Positions 50,831 to 59,792 are shown, counted from the stretch's first letter. The stretch: 64,000 nucleotides of DNA from Actinomadura barringtoniae (GCF_017573505.1 NZ_JAGEOJ010000011.1:124001-188000); one strand, 5' to 3'. A program made the numbers and translations. Notes: generated from the letters alone by a model not told the origin.

Positions 50831-52009
50831 ATGGCTTACGCCGAGAGGTTGGGCAAGAAATGGCGAGCTCGCTATAAGAAGCCCGACGGAACCTATGGCT
50901 CAGAACCGGGCTTTGAGACCCGGACCGCGGCTGAGCGCTGGGGTGAGGAGCAGGAGGCGATGATCCGGCGCCGGACGTGGATCGATCCTGATGAGGGGGA
51001 GACCAGGTTCGGTGACTTTGTTGATGAGTGGATGTCGGTCGGCCGCAGGGCGATCAACACCGAGGCCAAGTACCGGTCACAGCTGCGGAGCCGGATCCTC
51101 CCGCAGTGGGAGGACTGGCCGCTCATCTTGATCGTCAATAACCATCTGGAGGTGCAGGGCTGGGTGAACGAGCTGCATGACGAGCTTGCTGATTCGACGG
51201 TCGCCTCGGTCTTCGCCTTGTTCTCCACGATCATGAACGGAGCTGTCATGGCGAGAAGGATCCCGGCCAATCCCTGTCATGGAATCCGAGTCACCTCCGG
51301 TGAGGACGAGGTCGAGCGGCAGGTGGCGACGCCGACCCAGGTCCTCAGGGCGGCTCTGCGCATGGCCGAGCTGGCCGGCTACGGCGCCTTTGTCTTGACG
51401 CTGCTGGACGCCTATACCGGTGCGCGATGGTCGGAGCTCATCTCCCAGCGCCCCGGCATGTACGACCGCGTGAACCAGCAGTTCCCCGTGAGGCGGCCGC
51501 CGCGGGAGGCTGCCGGGCAGATCGAGGAGGCTCCGCGGCCCAAGAGCCCGGCGGGTAAGCGGTGGATCCAACTGCCTGCGTTCTTGCCGGTCTTGTATGA
51601 GTTCCTGCTGGAGCAGAGCTCGTACCACCGCGTGTTCACCGGGGCTCGCGGGGGAGTGCTGCGCCGCAGCAACTTCACGCGCAGGTTCTGGCGCCCTGTC
51701 TGGGATGGTGACCCCGACAATCTTGACCCTGATGCGCGCGTTCCCGCGATCTTGCCTGGGTTCACCTTCCATGAAGGCCGTCACACCCACAGGACCTGGT
51801 TGGCTGAAGATCTCATCCCCGAAGTCGCCCGGGCAGCGCGGCTGGGCCACAAGATGAGGGGCATGGGCGATGTCTACGAGCACGTCACGCCAGGCATGCA
51901 GCGGCGAGTGCTCGAGGTTCTGCAAGCTCGTTGGGTTGCCACTCTAGCGGCGCTGACGCCCGATGAGCGCCACCAGCTCATCAAGATCGTCCCACCTGGG
52001 CTGGTGTAG
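50831..52009 (+). CDS. Tyrosine site-specific integrase
   Basis: 392 aa. An AP2-like arm-binding N-terminus (GKKWRARYKKPDGTYGSEPGFETR) and a core-binding domain come first. The catalytic domain has all key residues: Arg199 (YTGARWSEL), His314 and Arg317 (FHEGRHTHRTWL), His340 (RLGHKM) and the nucleophile Tyr349 (DVYEHVTP). It ends 143 bp before the intact tRNA-Val, which is its attB target. Confidence 0.94.
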   Translation: MAYAERLGKKWRARYKKPDGTYGSEPGFETRTAAERWGEEQEAMIRRRTWIDPDEGETRFGDFVDEWMSVGRRAINTEAKYRSQLRSRILPQWEDWPLILIVNNHLEVQGWVNELHDELADSTVASVFALFSTIMNGAVMARRIPANPCHGIRVTSGEDEVERQVATPTQVLRAALRMAELAGYGAFVLTLLDAYTGARWSELISQRPGMYDRVNQQFPVRRPPREAAGQIEEAPRPKSPAGKRWIQLPAFLPVLYEFLLEQSSYHRVFTGARGGVLRRSNFTRRFWRPVWDGDPDNLDPDARVPAILPGFTFHEGRHTHRTWLAEDLIPEVARAARLGHKMRGMGDVYEHVTPGMQRRVLEVLQARWVATLAALTPDERHQLIKIVPPGLV

Positions 52010-52095
52010 GAGGTCACTGAGAGTGGCCCGGTCGCGGGGGAGTGAGCGGTGCGCGGTAGCGCTCTGCGGTGGATGATCTCCAGTTTTTCTCCAGG

Positions 52096-52200
52096 AACGG
52101 CGAAAGCCTCGTCTCAGTTGACTGAGACGAGGCTTTGACCTCGGGAAAGAGTGGTGGGCGATACTGGGATTGAACCAGTGACCTCTACCGTGTCAAGGTA
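52096..52200. repeat. attR: right 105-bp direct repeat
   Basis: Identical to 35127-35231. Here the repeat completes an intact tRNA-Val: its 3' part and terminator were brought by the element, and the 5' part (52201-52226) is chromosomal. Confidence 0.93.
52103..52136. terminator. Terminator of the tRNA operon (right copy)
   Basis: Same 34-nt perfect palindrome as the left copy, 16 bp beyond the encoded CCA of tRNA-Val. The A/T-flanked stem can stop the tRNA transcript (leftward) and the integrase transcript (rightward). Confidence 0.85.
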
Positions 52201-52226
52201 GCGCTCTCCCACTGAGCTAATCGCCC
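52152..52226 (-). tRNA. tRNA-Val(GAC)
   Basis: 75 nt with encoded CCA (52152-52154). Acceptor GGGCGAT/ATCGCCC; anticodon stem CTACC/GGTAG with loop TTGACAC gives anticodon GAC; T arm CTGGTTCAATCCCAG. It is the island's integration target, and the crossover lies in or 3' of the anticodon stem. It is the last of three tRNA genes transcribed leftward. Confidence 0.97.
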
Positions 52227-52257
52227 GGAGCTCGTGCCGGGGTCGGCACGTGCGTCG

Positions 52258-52328
52258 AGGTGGAGACGGGATTTGAACCCGTGTACACGGCTTTGCAGGC
52301 CGTTGCCTCGCCTCTCGGCCACTCCACC
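52258..52328 (-). tRNA. tRNA-Cys(GCA)
   Basis: 71 nt, CCA not encoded. Acceptor GGTGGAG/CTCCACC with U discriminator, anticodon loop CTGCAAA (GCA), T arm ACGGGTTCAAATCCCGT. The only cysteine tRNA in the window. Confidence 0.96.
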
Positions 52329-52362
52329 AGAGCGAGACCATGCCGTGAACAGGGCCTCTCAG

Positions 52363-52434
52363 AGCGGAAGACGGGATTCGAACCCGCGACCCTCACCTTG
52401 GCAAGGTGATGCTCTACCACTGAGCCACTTCCGC
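52363..52434 (-). tRNA. tRNA-Gly(GCC), first copy
   Basis: 72 nt, CCA not encoded. Acceptor GCGGAAG/CTTCCGC, anticodon loop TTGCCAA (GCC), T arm GCGGGTTCGAATCCCGT. First gene of the Gly-Cys-Val cluster. Confidence 0.96.
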
Positions 52435-52474
52435 TTGCTGGACGGGGTTTCACCCCGGCCGCGCAGAGTTAACT

Positions 52475-53461
52475 TTAGCGGAATCCGGGAGTGGTTGCGT
52501 ACTCGGCGCGCTCGCGGGCGGCGGTCGAGAGGGTGGATTCGGCGTGCAGCGAGTCCCAGAAGGACAGCTCCTCGTCCTCGGCCAGCGGCGCGATGCGGCC
52601 CCAGAACTCGCGATCCTCGGCCTCGTGGGCGGCGGCCAGGGAGAGCGCGGGCATGATCGTGGTCGCGGTCTCGGCCTCTTCGAGGACGGCCGGGGTGATC
52701 TCGGCGGGGAGCTCCACCGGGGTGACGCGGTGGTGCTTGCCGCGCTTGCGGACGCGGACCGGGGGAGACGTGGGGGTCATCGCGGCGGCGGCCTTGCCGG
52801 CGGCGAGGGCCACGGTGCCGCACAGGACCAGGGCCAGGAGGCCGCCGAGGATCATCTCCTGGTTGGGCAGCGGGGTGTGGTGGACCGGCTTGTCGTGCTG
52901 CACGTTGGTGGCGCCGGTGTCGGGGGTGAGGTGCTCGACCGTGGGGGCGGGAGCGGCGTGCCTGGGGGCGTACTTGGCGGTCGTCTCGGTGGCGACCTTG
53001 ACCTTGCCGGGGTAGCCGAAGCCGACGACCTGGTCCATGTCGCGGGTGGCGCGGGCGAGCTTGTAGCCGCCGTTGTTGCCCTCGATCGTGGTGAGCGTGC
53101 TGCCGTCGACCTTCTCGACGATGCCGACGTGGTCGATCTGGTCGACGTCGTGGGATCCGGACCAGTCGAAGAAGACGATGGCGCCGGGCTCGGGCTTGGT
53201 GCCCCAGGCGTCCTGCTTCTTGAACCACTTGGCGTGGTCGATCGTGGAGGCGAACTGCCCGGCCGAGTCCTGGACGCCGGCCTTGTCGGCGGCCCAGGCC
53301 AGGAACATGTCGCACCAGGGGGCGGTCTTGAAGTACGAGTCGTGGTCGCCGTCGATGTTCTTGGCGTACCAGTCGCCGAACTTGGTGTAGCCGTCGCCCT
53401 TCTCGGTATAACCGAGCTGGTCTTTAGCGATGTCGAGCAGTTTCTTGCCGACCGGATCCAT
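52475..53461 (-). CDS. CHAP-domain amidase-like protein with C-terminal membrane helix
   Basis: 328 aa. The N-terminal CHAP/NlpC-like domain has APWCDMFLAWAA (catalytic Cys), QIDHVGIVEKVDG (His) and TIEGNNGG. A His/Pro linker follows, then one membrane helix (MILGGLLALVLCGTVALAAG, about 205-225) and a Glu-rich cytoplasmic tail. There is no obvious signal peptide, so the topology is unclear. ATG 53461 is chosen because AAGGAG lies 5 bp upstream. Members cleave peptidoglycan cross-links. Confidence 0.82.
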   Translation of the reverse strand: MDPVGKKLLDIAKDQLGYTEKGDGYTKFGDWYAKNIDGDHDSYFKTAPWCDMFLAWAADKAGVQDSAGQFASTIDHAKWFKKQDAWGTKPEPGAIVFFDWSGSHDVDQIDHVGIVEKVDGSTLTTIEGNNGGYKLARATRDMDQVVGFGYPGKVKVATETTAKYAPRHAAPAPTVEHLTPDTGATNVQHDKPVHHTPLPNQEMILGGLLALVLCGTVALAAGKAAAAMTPTSPPVRVRKRGKHHRVTPVELPAEITPAVLEEAETATTIMPALSLAAAHEAEDREFWGRIAPLAEDEELSFWDSLHAESTLSTAARERAEYATTPGFR

Positions 53462-53633
53462 TGCGCTCCTTGCCACCCCGACGGGTCGGCGAGGGGACCG
53501 ACCCGGTTCGGAGCGGTCCCAAGGTCACGCTCCGATCTCGCTGGAATGTAGCCGAGGTAAAGAGGTGGGGGCAAGCGGTTCAGGAGGAAACGGTCGATCT
53601 GGACTATGGGGGCGGTAGTCGGGCCTAGCTATG

Positions 53634-54437
53634 TCAGGAATAGCCCCTGGGGAGCACGGTGACCGGACATGGCGCCGCGCGGAGCATTTTGAGGCTGACC
53701 TCGCCGATGAACACCCGGTGCGCCGAGGCGTCCTCGCTGCTGGCACAGACGAGCAGCTCGCCCTCGGGCCAGTCCACGCTGGTGAACGCGTCGGCGACGT
53801 CGTCGCCCTCGGCGAGTTCGGCGGTCACGCGGTCCTCGAAGAGGCCTGACGAGTCCTGCGCGAGCCTGATCGCCAGCGCGAGATCGTCGTTCAGCCTGCC
53901 GCGCGGCTCGTCGCCGAGCGCGAGGGTGAGCAGCCGCAGCGGAACGTCCAGCCGTACGGCGGCCTGGGCGGCGCGCTCGACCGCCTCGTCGCACTGGGGG
54001 CGGCGCACGTAGGCGACGGTGATGCGGCTCAGCGCCTCGGGCGGCTCGTAGCCCTCGGGCGCGAGCATCACGGCCTCGGTGGCCGAGTGGAGCAGGTGGT
54101 CGGAGGCGCTGCTGATGCTGATCCGGCCGTGCGCGCCGCCCGGGGTCGAGCCGATCACGATGAGGTCGGCGCCGATCCGGCTGGCCATCACCGACAGGCC
54201 GCGCGCGACGCTGCGGCTCTCCTGCACGTCGAACTCGACGGGCATGTCGCCGAGCAGCTCGTGCGCCTGCTCCAGCAGCGTGCGCGCCTCGCCGGCCGCC
54301 GCGGGCCGGTCCGGCGGGTGTACGGCGGCGACCGTGAGCTTCCCGCCGGTGAGCGCGACGACGGCGCGGGCGAGATGGAGCGCCTCCCGGCCGCCCGCGT
54401 CGCCCTTGAATCCGGCGAGCACGTGTTCCCCGATCAT
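53634..54437 (-). CDS. Universal stress protein with two Usp domains
   Basis: 267 aa. The first domain (1-145) starts EHVLAGFKGDAGGREAL and ends with GADLIVIGSTPGGAHGRIS. The second (about 146-267) begins SRITVAYVRRPQCDEA and ends ELLVCASSEDASAHRV and APCPVTVLPRG. The ATP-binding GxxGxxxxG loop is weak in the second domain. Two-domain Usp proteins in actinomycetes are often dormancy or hypoxia responsive (family knowledge). Confidence 0.87.
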   Translation of the reverse strand: MIGEHVLAGFKGDAGGREALHLARAVVALTGGKLTVAAVHPPDRPAAAGEARTLLEQAHELLGDMPVEFDVQESRSVARGLSVMASRIGADLIVIGSTPGGAHGRISISSASDHLLHSATEAVMLAPEGYEPPEALSRITVAYVRRPQCDEAVERAAQAAVRLDVPLRLLTLALGDEPRGRLNDDLALAIRLAQDSSGLFEDRVTAELAEGDDVADAFTSVDWPEGELLVCASSEDASAHRVFIGEVSLKMLRAAPCPVTVLPRGYS

Positions 54438-54516
54438 GTCCCTGATCCTTCCCCGTTCCGGCCGGGGCTCACGTCATCGGGGATCCGGCCGGTCTGTAAT
54501 GCGTCCAGCGGCCTTG

Positions 54517-54621
54517 GCTCAGGACCTGGAGGTTAGCGCCCGGGACGTGCAGGCCAGCGCCCAGGACGTACAGGCCAGCGCCCGGGACGTGGAGGTTGGC
54601 GCTCAGGACGTCGAGGCCAGG
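54517..54621. repeat. Five tandem 21-bp repeats
   Basis: Units start at 54517, 54538, 54559, 54580 and 54601; consensus GCCCGGGACGTGCAGGCCAGC with unit-specific changes. The last unit overlaps the stop of the M20 peptidase gene (54603-54605). On the minus strand the frame could encode LHVPGAG-type heptads, but it lies after the stop. Confidence 0.85.
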
Positions 54622-55805
54622 CGGCGTACGGCTAGTTCGGCGAGGAGCGCTGCGCCGTCCCCGAGCACCGAGTCGCTGAACGCGGCGTCGGGGGAGTGGT
54701 TGAAGGCCGCCTTGCCCGGGTCGCGGTCGGACGGGCAGGCGCCCAGCATCACGAACGAGGAGGGGATCTCGTTGCACACGAACGAGAAGTCCTCGGACGC
54801 CGGGAACGGCTGCGGCGCGTCGAAGTAGCGGTCCTCGCCGAACGCCTCCCGTACGGTGGCGCCGACGAATGCGGCCTCGGCGTGGTCGTTCACGGTGACG
54901 GGGTAGTCCTGCACGTAGCTGACGTCGACGTCCAGCGCGTGCGCCGCCGCGATCCCCCGGACGACCTCGACGACCCGCTCCTTGAGGCGCTCGTGCGCGC
55001 CCGGCGAGAACGAGCGGACGGTGCCGGAGAAGGCCGCCTCGTCCGGGATGACGTTGTCCATCGTTCCCGAGTGGAAGTTGCCGATGGTCAGCACCACCGG
55101 GTCGAACGGGTCGAAGGCACGCGTCACCATCGTCTGCAGCGCGGTGACCATCTCGCACGCGGCGGGCAGCGGGTCCTTGGCCAGGTGGGGCGTGGCCCCG
55201 TGGCCGCCCACGCCCTTGACCGTCACCCGCAGCCGGTCGGCCGCCGCCATGACCGGCCCGCCCTTGGTGACGAAGATCCCGGCGGGCAGCCCCGCCGACA
55301 GGACGTGCAGCGCGTACGCGGCGACCGGCCGTTCGCCGGAGGCCTCCAGCACGCCCTCGTCGATCATGATCTTGGCCCCGCCGAGCCCCTCCTCGCCGGG
55401 CTGGAACATGAACACCACGTTCCCGGCGAGGTCGTCGCGGATCCCCGACAGCAGGCGGGCCGCGCCCGCGAGCATCGTGGTGTGCAGGTCGTGCCCGCAG
55501 GCGTGCATCTGCCCGGGCGTACGCGAGATCAGGTCGGCGTCCCCGCGTTCGGTCACCGGCAGCGCGTCCATGTCGCCGCGCAGCAGCACGGTCGGACCGG
55601 GTCGCGCGCCGCGCAGCACCGCCGTCACGGAGCTGAGGCGCGAGCCCTGCGCCACCTCCAGCGGCAGGCCGTCCAGCGCGGCCAGCACCTTCTCCTGGGT
55701 ACGGGGGAGGTCCAGGCCCAGCTCCGGTTCGCGGTGCAGGGCACGGCGCAGCAGTACGAGGTCGTTCTGAAGTTCGGCGGCGTCACCGCGCAGGGACCGG
55801 GTCAC
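54603..55805 (-). CDS. M20-family amidohydrolase (IAA-amino-acid/hippurate hydrolase type)
   Basis: 400 aa. Di-metal motifs: LLRGDMDALPV, MHACGHDLHTTMLAGAA (Cys, His, Asp) and FMFQPGEEGLGGAKIM (Glu pair). A lid domain contains VKGVGGHGATPHLAKDPL, and FPASEDFSF carries the last ligand region. It would hydrolyse N-acyl amino acids or related amides. GTG 55805. The 3' end runs into a 21-bp repeat array. Confidence 0.88.
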   Translation of the reverse strand: MTRSLRGDAAELQNDLVLLRRALHREPELGLDLPRTQEKVLAALDGLPLEVAQGSRLSSVTAVLRGARPGPTVLLRGDMDALPVTERGDADLISRTPGQMHACGHDLHTTMLAGAARLLSGIRDDLAGNVVFMFQPGEEGLGGAKIMIDEGVLEASGERPVAAYALHVLSAGLPAGIFVTKGGPVMAAADRLRVTVKGVGGHGATPHLAKDPLPAACEMVTALQTMVTRAFDPFDPVVLTIGNFHSGTMDNVIPDEAAFSGTVRSFSPGAHERLKERVVEVVRGIAAAHALDVDVSYVQDYPVTVNDHAEAAFVGATVREAFGEDRYFDAPQPFPASEDFSFVCNEIPSSFVMLGACPSDRDPGKAAFNHSPDAAFSDSVLGDGAALLAELAVRRLASTS

Positions 55806-55876
55806 AGGCCCTCCTTGATCGCTTGCTCACACTACGGGAACCCTAACCAGCCACGACGCGTCCCAGGAAGAGAGGG

Positions 55877-57658
55877 GTGATCACCGCGGCCGAGAACGAC
55901 AGCGTTGAGGGCGACTTGCGTGAACGGCTGGATCGCATCGCGCGCAAGGCGGCGGACCTGGAGCTCAACCCGCCGCTTCCGATCGAGGACGTCGAGGCGT
56001 TCGAGCAACGCAACGGCATCCGCCTCCCAGAGGGCTACCGCGCGTTCATCACAACGCTGGGGAACGGCGGCCCAGGCCCCTATGAGGGCCTCGAACCCCT
56101 CGACCCGCACCTCACCACCCATAAACTCGCCGCGAACTTCCCTTGCGGACCCGAAGACCTGAACGTCTTCTACCGGAGCTCCCAGTGGGGCCATTGGTCC
56201 GGCTACCTCGGCACGCTCCTGCTCAACCGGCAGGGCGACATGGAGTGGGACTATCACGAGACGGCCAGGCCCCGGACGCTGCTGGTGGTCAGCGGCCCGG
56301 GCCGGGGCCGCATGGTGATGGTCGAGGCAGATGACGAGTACTTCAGCCCCATCTACCATCCGGCGCCGGACTTCCTCGCCTGGTACGAGGAGTGGCTGGA
56401 CGGCGCGAAGGCGCGCTCGGACGAGCGGAAGGCCCGGCCGACGCTGCGGCCCGAGACCGACTTCGACCGGCCGGGCTGGACGGCCTCGGTCGTTCGCGAC
56501 CACCCCGATCCCGAGGAGGCGGTCTGGGCCGCCCGGATGATCGCGGCGCGCTGGGGCCGCTGGGACTGGCCGAACCTGTCCGAACCCGGATGCCGGATGC
56601 TGGCCGAGGCCGCCACGAACTCCGCCTCGCCCCTCGTGCGCGCCACCGCCGTCTGGGCGTTGAAGAGCGGAGGCCCCGACGGCACGCGGCTCGCCGTCCC
56701 CGCGCTCCGCGACCCGGATCCGAAGGTGAGGCAGACGGCGCTCACCACCCTGACCTGGATGCGCAAGCCCGACGAGGAGGCCACCGAGGCGATCCGTTCT
56801 CTCGCGGACGACCCCGAACCCACCATCAGGATCGCCGTCGCGAGCAGGCTCGGCACCGAGCAGGTGATCGCGGACCACCTCGACCATCCCGATGCGCGTG
56901 TCCGTGTCGCGGCCGTTCGTGCGCTGCCCACCCTGCAGTTCGCCCGTCCGGGCCCCCGCCACCTGCCGCTCTTCCGCCGCGTGCAGGCGATGATCGCCGA
57001 CCCCGATCCCGCCGTACGGGCCGTCGCCGTGCACGCCTTCGCCTGGGACAAGGACGCCCGCTGGGAGGGCATGGTGATGGCGGCCGCCGTCACGGATCCC
57101 GATCGCCTCGTACGTCGTGAGGCCGCCTCCGACCTCCTGCGTTCGCAACGCCGGACGGGCCTCATCCCGATCCTGAGCGTCCTGCTGGAGGACGAGGACC
57201 CGGCGATCCGCTGGCAGACCCTCTACCGGCTCGCCCGCGGCTCCTGGGCCTCCATCAAGATCCCGAGCCGCTTCTGGGCGACGGCCGCGCACGCGCGCCT
57301 CACCGACCCCGAACCCGGCATCCGTACGGTCGCCATCGACACCCTCGTCCAGGCCGGGGCCGCGCCGCCGCCCGAGGAGTGGCCTCCGCTCATCGAGGAC
57401 CCCGACGCGGAGCTGCGCTCGCGCGCCTGCCGCTGCGCGGCCAAGGTCGCCCACGTGCCCGGCGACCCGCTCCACCGGGCGCTGCACGGCCGGCTGGCCG
57501 ATCCGGAGCGCGACGTCCGTTCGGGCGCCGCGTCCGGCCTGGAAAAGGCGTGCACGTCAGAATGCCGGGACGCGATCGAGGCGGCCCACGAGGCCGAGCC
57601 CGACCGCGTCGTCGCCTACGTCCTGTCCAAGATCCTGGACCGGATCACTCCCCGATGA
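55877..57658 (+). CDS. SMI1/KNR4-domain protein with HEAT repeats
   Basis: 593 aa. The N-terminal 180 residues resemble SMI1/KNR4 (PPLPIEDVEAFEQRNGIRLP, EGYRAFITTLGNGGPGPYEG, WGHWSGYLGTLLLN). The remainder has about ten HEAT-like repeats (DPDPKVRQTALTTL, DPEPTIRIAVASRL, DPDPAVRAVAVHAF, DEDPAIRWQTLYRL and others). SMI1/KNR4 domains are common as toxin-immunity or interaction modules; fused to a HEAT solenoid it is probably a scaffold or immunity-like protein. GTG start after GGAAGAGAGGG. Confidence 0.8.
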   Translation: MITAAENDSVEGDLRERLDRIARKAADLELNPPLPIEDVEAFEQRNGIRLPEGYRAFITTLGNGGPGPYEGLEPLDPHLTTHKLAANFPCGPEDLNVFYRSSQWGHWSGYLGTLLLNRQGDMEWDYHETARPRTLLVVSGPGRGRMVMVEADDEYFSPIYHPAPDFLAWYEEWLDGAKARSDERKARPTLRPETDFDRPGWTASVVRDHPDPEEAVWAARMIAARWGRWDWPNLSEPGCRMLAEAATNSASPLVRATAVWALKSGGPDGTRLAVPALRDPDPKVRQTALTTLTWMRKPDEEATEAIRSLADDPEPTIRIAVASRLGTEQVIADHLDHPDARVRVAAVRALPTLQFARPGPRHLPLFRRVQAMIADPDPAVRAVAVHAFAWDKDARWEGMVMAAAVTDPDRLVRREAASDLLRSQRRTGLIPILSVLLEDEDPAIRWQTLYRLARGSWASIKIPSRFWATAAHARLTDPEPGIRTVAIDTLVQAGAAPPPEEWPPLIEDPDAELRSRACRCAAKVAHVPGDPLHRALHGRLADPERDVRSGAASGLEKACTSECRDAIEAAHEAEPDRVVAYVLSKILDRITPR

Positions 57659-58169
57659 TGCCGTCCATCAGCTCGCGCACCACGTCCAGGTGACCGGTGT
57701 GCCGCGCGTACTCCTGCAGTACGTGGAACAGGATCCACGCCAGCGACGGCGCCTCGTCCGCAGTCGGGAACCGCCCGCCGACCGCGGCCATGTCGCCCAG
57801 CCGCGCCCCCGCCACGATCTCCCGTGACCGCTCGGCCGTCGCGAGGAACTCGGCCCTCACCTCGGCGTAGGTCAGGTTCTCCGGCACGTGCCACCGCTCG
57901 TCCGGCCCCTGGTCACCCCACGGCTCGCTGACCTGCTCGGCCGCGAACCCCCACCGCAGCCATCGGATCTCCACGTACCTCAGGTGCACGAGCAGCTCCA
58001 GCGGCGTCCACCCGGAAGGCAGAACGCTCGTGCGCACCTGCTCCTCTGTCAGCCCGTCCAGCTTGCGCAGCACCGCGTCCCGGTAGAAGTCGAGATAGCC
58101 GTCGAGCAGCTCGCCCGGATCGGTGAGCGACCCGGGCGGTTCGGGCGGGGACTCCACTTCCTTGACCAT
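57645..58169 (-). CDS. DinB-superfamily (DUF664) protein
   Basis: 174 aa. Four-helix bundle with the metal-binding His pattern: WTPLELLVHLRYVEIRWL (His), then AWILFHVLQEYARHTGHLDVV (two His). Members are putative mycothiol- or bacillithiol-linked S-transferases. ATG 58169 from the plus-strand cat at 58167-58169. It overlaps the end of the HEAT-repeat gene by 14 bp in the convergent direction. Confidence 0.85.
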   Translation of the reverse strand: MVKEVESPPEPPGSLTDPGELLDGYLDFYRDAVLRKLDGLTEEQVRTSVLPSGWTPLELLVHLRYVEIRWLRWGFAAEQVSEPWGDQGPDERWHVPENLTYAEVRAEFLATAERSREIVAGARLGDMAAVGGRFPTADEAPSLAWILFHVLQEYARHTGHLDVVRELMDGIIGE

Positions 58170-58195
58170 GTCCGCGAAGCTAGCACCGCGTGTGC

Positions 58196-58981
58196 CTAAT
58201 GATCGGGATGGAGCGCCCCATCGATGTAGGAGGCCGCCAGCAGCGTGAAGATGTAGGCCTGCAGGACCTGCACGAACATCTCGAAGGCCGTCATCACCAC
58301 CGTCATCACGAATCCCACGATTCCCACCCCGAACATGCTCGGGCTGAGGTTCTCGACCAGGAACCGGTAGGCCGTGTACGAGAAGAACGCGATGAGCAGA
58401 TGCCCGGCGAACATGTTCGCGAAGAGCCGGATCGAGTGGGTGAACGGGCGCAGGAGCACATGGTGGACGAGCTCCAGCGGCGCGTAGAAGCCGTACACCC
58501 AGCGGGGGAGACCGGGCGGGAACATGATGTTCCTGAAATAGCCGGTCAGGCCCTGTCGCCGGATGCTCACCGTGATGTAGATGCCGTACACCGAAAGCGC
58601 CAGCAGCAGCGGGATCGCGAAATGCGACGTGCCGGGTAGCTGAAGCACTGGCACGACGCCCATGAGGTTCATGACGAGGATGAAGAAGAACAGCGGCACG
58701 AGGAACGGCAGCTAGGCGTCGCCGTCCCGGCCGATCGTCGGGCGCGCGATCTGGTCGCGTACGAACAGGTAGGCGAGCTCGCCTACGTTCTGCATGCCGC
58801 GAGGCACCTGCTGCGGTCTGCGGAACGCGCTCCAGAAGAAGACACAGACGATCGCCGCCGACAGCAGCACGATGAGGACCGGCTTGGTCAGCCAGTGGGG
58901 CCCGCCCGGGATGAGCGGACCCCACTGGAAGATGCCGGTGCCGGGCGGCTCGAAGCCGCCCGCGCCCTGCGTCGCGGTCAC
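58196..58981 (-). pseudogene. atpB: Orphan ATP synthase subunit a gene with an in-frame amber stop
   Basis: Read as one frame it has 262 codons: an N-terminal loop and helix (PVLIVLLSAAIVCVFFWSAF), ELAYLFVRDQIARPTIGRDGDA, then TAG (58712-58714), then LPFLVPLFFFILVMNLMGVV and the essential Arg region THSIRLFANMFAGHLLI, ending AASYIDGALHPDH. The TAG replaces a codon in a conserved DAYLPF-type junction, one base from TAC (Tyr). No other ATP synthase gene is adjacent. The downstream part from 58699 keeps an ATG, so a short product is possible, but loss of function is more likely. The start overlaps the isomerase stop. Confidence 0.85.
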
Positions 58982-59766
58982 GAGACCGTCTCGGGTTTGG
59001 CGCCTTCGAACGCGGTGTGCTCCAGCCAGTGGTCGAGCAGCGCGCGATCGCCCTGGACGCGGACCGGCGACTCATCGGCCGGTACGCGGCGGGCCAGCAG
59101 GAGCAGGAGATCGGCGGCCCGGCCGGTGACCACGACGTCGGTGGCGCCGCGTCCGCGCGTCCAGCGGATCGCCTCCGGCATCCGGGTGACGAGCCAGCCC
59201 TCCAGCCCGTCCTCCTCCGGCCTGAAGCCGAGCGTCTCGCCGGAGCCCCGCAACCGGGCGAGGCGGGCGCTGAGGCCGAGGGCGGCGGCCTTGGTCATCA
59301 TGTCCAGCGCCTCGCTGATGCCGTCGGCCGCGAGGTCGGGCGCGTACTCGTAGCCGGCGTCCAGGGCGATCGCGGCATCGGCGTGATGGACGGCGGTCTC
59401 GTGCAGCATCCGGCGGAGCCAGAACGAGGCGGGCTGCGGCCCGAGGAACGACCAGACCTCCTGCGGCCGGCCCTGCACGGCGGCCACCAGCCGGTCGGCG
59501 CCGCCGCGGAGCCAGTCCGGCCACTGGTGCGGCTCGAGCTCCAGCGATCCCGGCTGGGCCGGCAGGCCGGGTTCGGCCGCGCCGCGTTCGACGAGGGCGG
59601 CCGCCCAGTGAACGGCCTGCCCGACGTGCTCGACGAGGACGCCCAGCGCCCAGTCCGGGCACGTGGGGATCCATGTCTCGGGGTCGGCGCCGTCGATCGT
59701 GCGGGCGAGCCCGTCGGTCTGCTCGAGTAGCCCCTCGGCGAGGCGCTCCACGGTGAGTGCACCCAT
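58978..59766 (-). CDS. Maleylpyruvate isomerase-family, mycothiol-dependent protein
   Basis: 262 aa. The N-terminal DinB-like bundle has RTIDGADPETWIPTCPDWALGVLVEHV (quoted in part: TCPDWALGVLVEHVGQAVHW) with a metal His, and MLHETAVHHADAAIAL holds two more. The C-terminal domain carries GRAADLLLLLARR. The TIGR03083-type family uses mycothiol as cofactor. It is the first gene of an operon whose second gene is the broken atpB. Transcription seems to begin at a MerR-type promoter just upstream. Confidence 0.85.
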   Translation of the reverse strand: MGALTVERLAEGLLEQTDGLARTIDGADPETWIPTCPDWALGVLVEHVGQAVHWAAALVERGAAEPGLPAQPGSLELEPHQWPDWLRGGADRLVAAVQGRPQEVWSFLGPQPASFWLRRMLHETAVHHADAAIALDAGYEYAPDLAADGISEALDMMTKAAALGLSARLARLRGSGETLGFRPEEDGLEGWLVTRMPEAIRWTRGRGATDVVVTGRAADLLLLLARRVPADESPVRVQGDRALLDHWLEHTAFEGAKPETVS

Positions 59767-59792
59767 ATGTCCCTCCCTGGGTCGGCTCTCGT

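Larger units (their letters stand above)
35127..52200. mobile_element. 16,969-bp genomic island integrated in tRNA-Val(GAC)
   Basis: Bounded by a 105-bp perfect repeat, with excisionase and tyrosine integrase genes at the right end beside the restored tRNA. The internal GC level and codon use are more mixed than the flanks. No relaxase, FtsK/TraB translocase, replication initiator or phage structural gene was recognised, so it is best called an integrative genomic island that may need help to move. Several genes inside are truncated or frameshifted, showing age. Unit length between identical repeat points is 16,969 bp. Confidence 0.9.
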
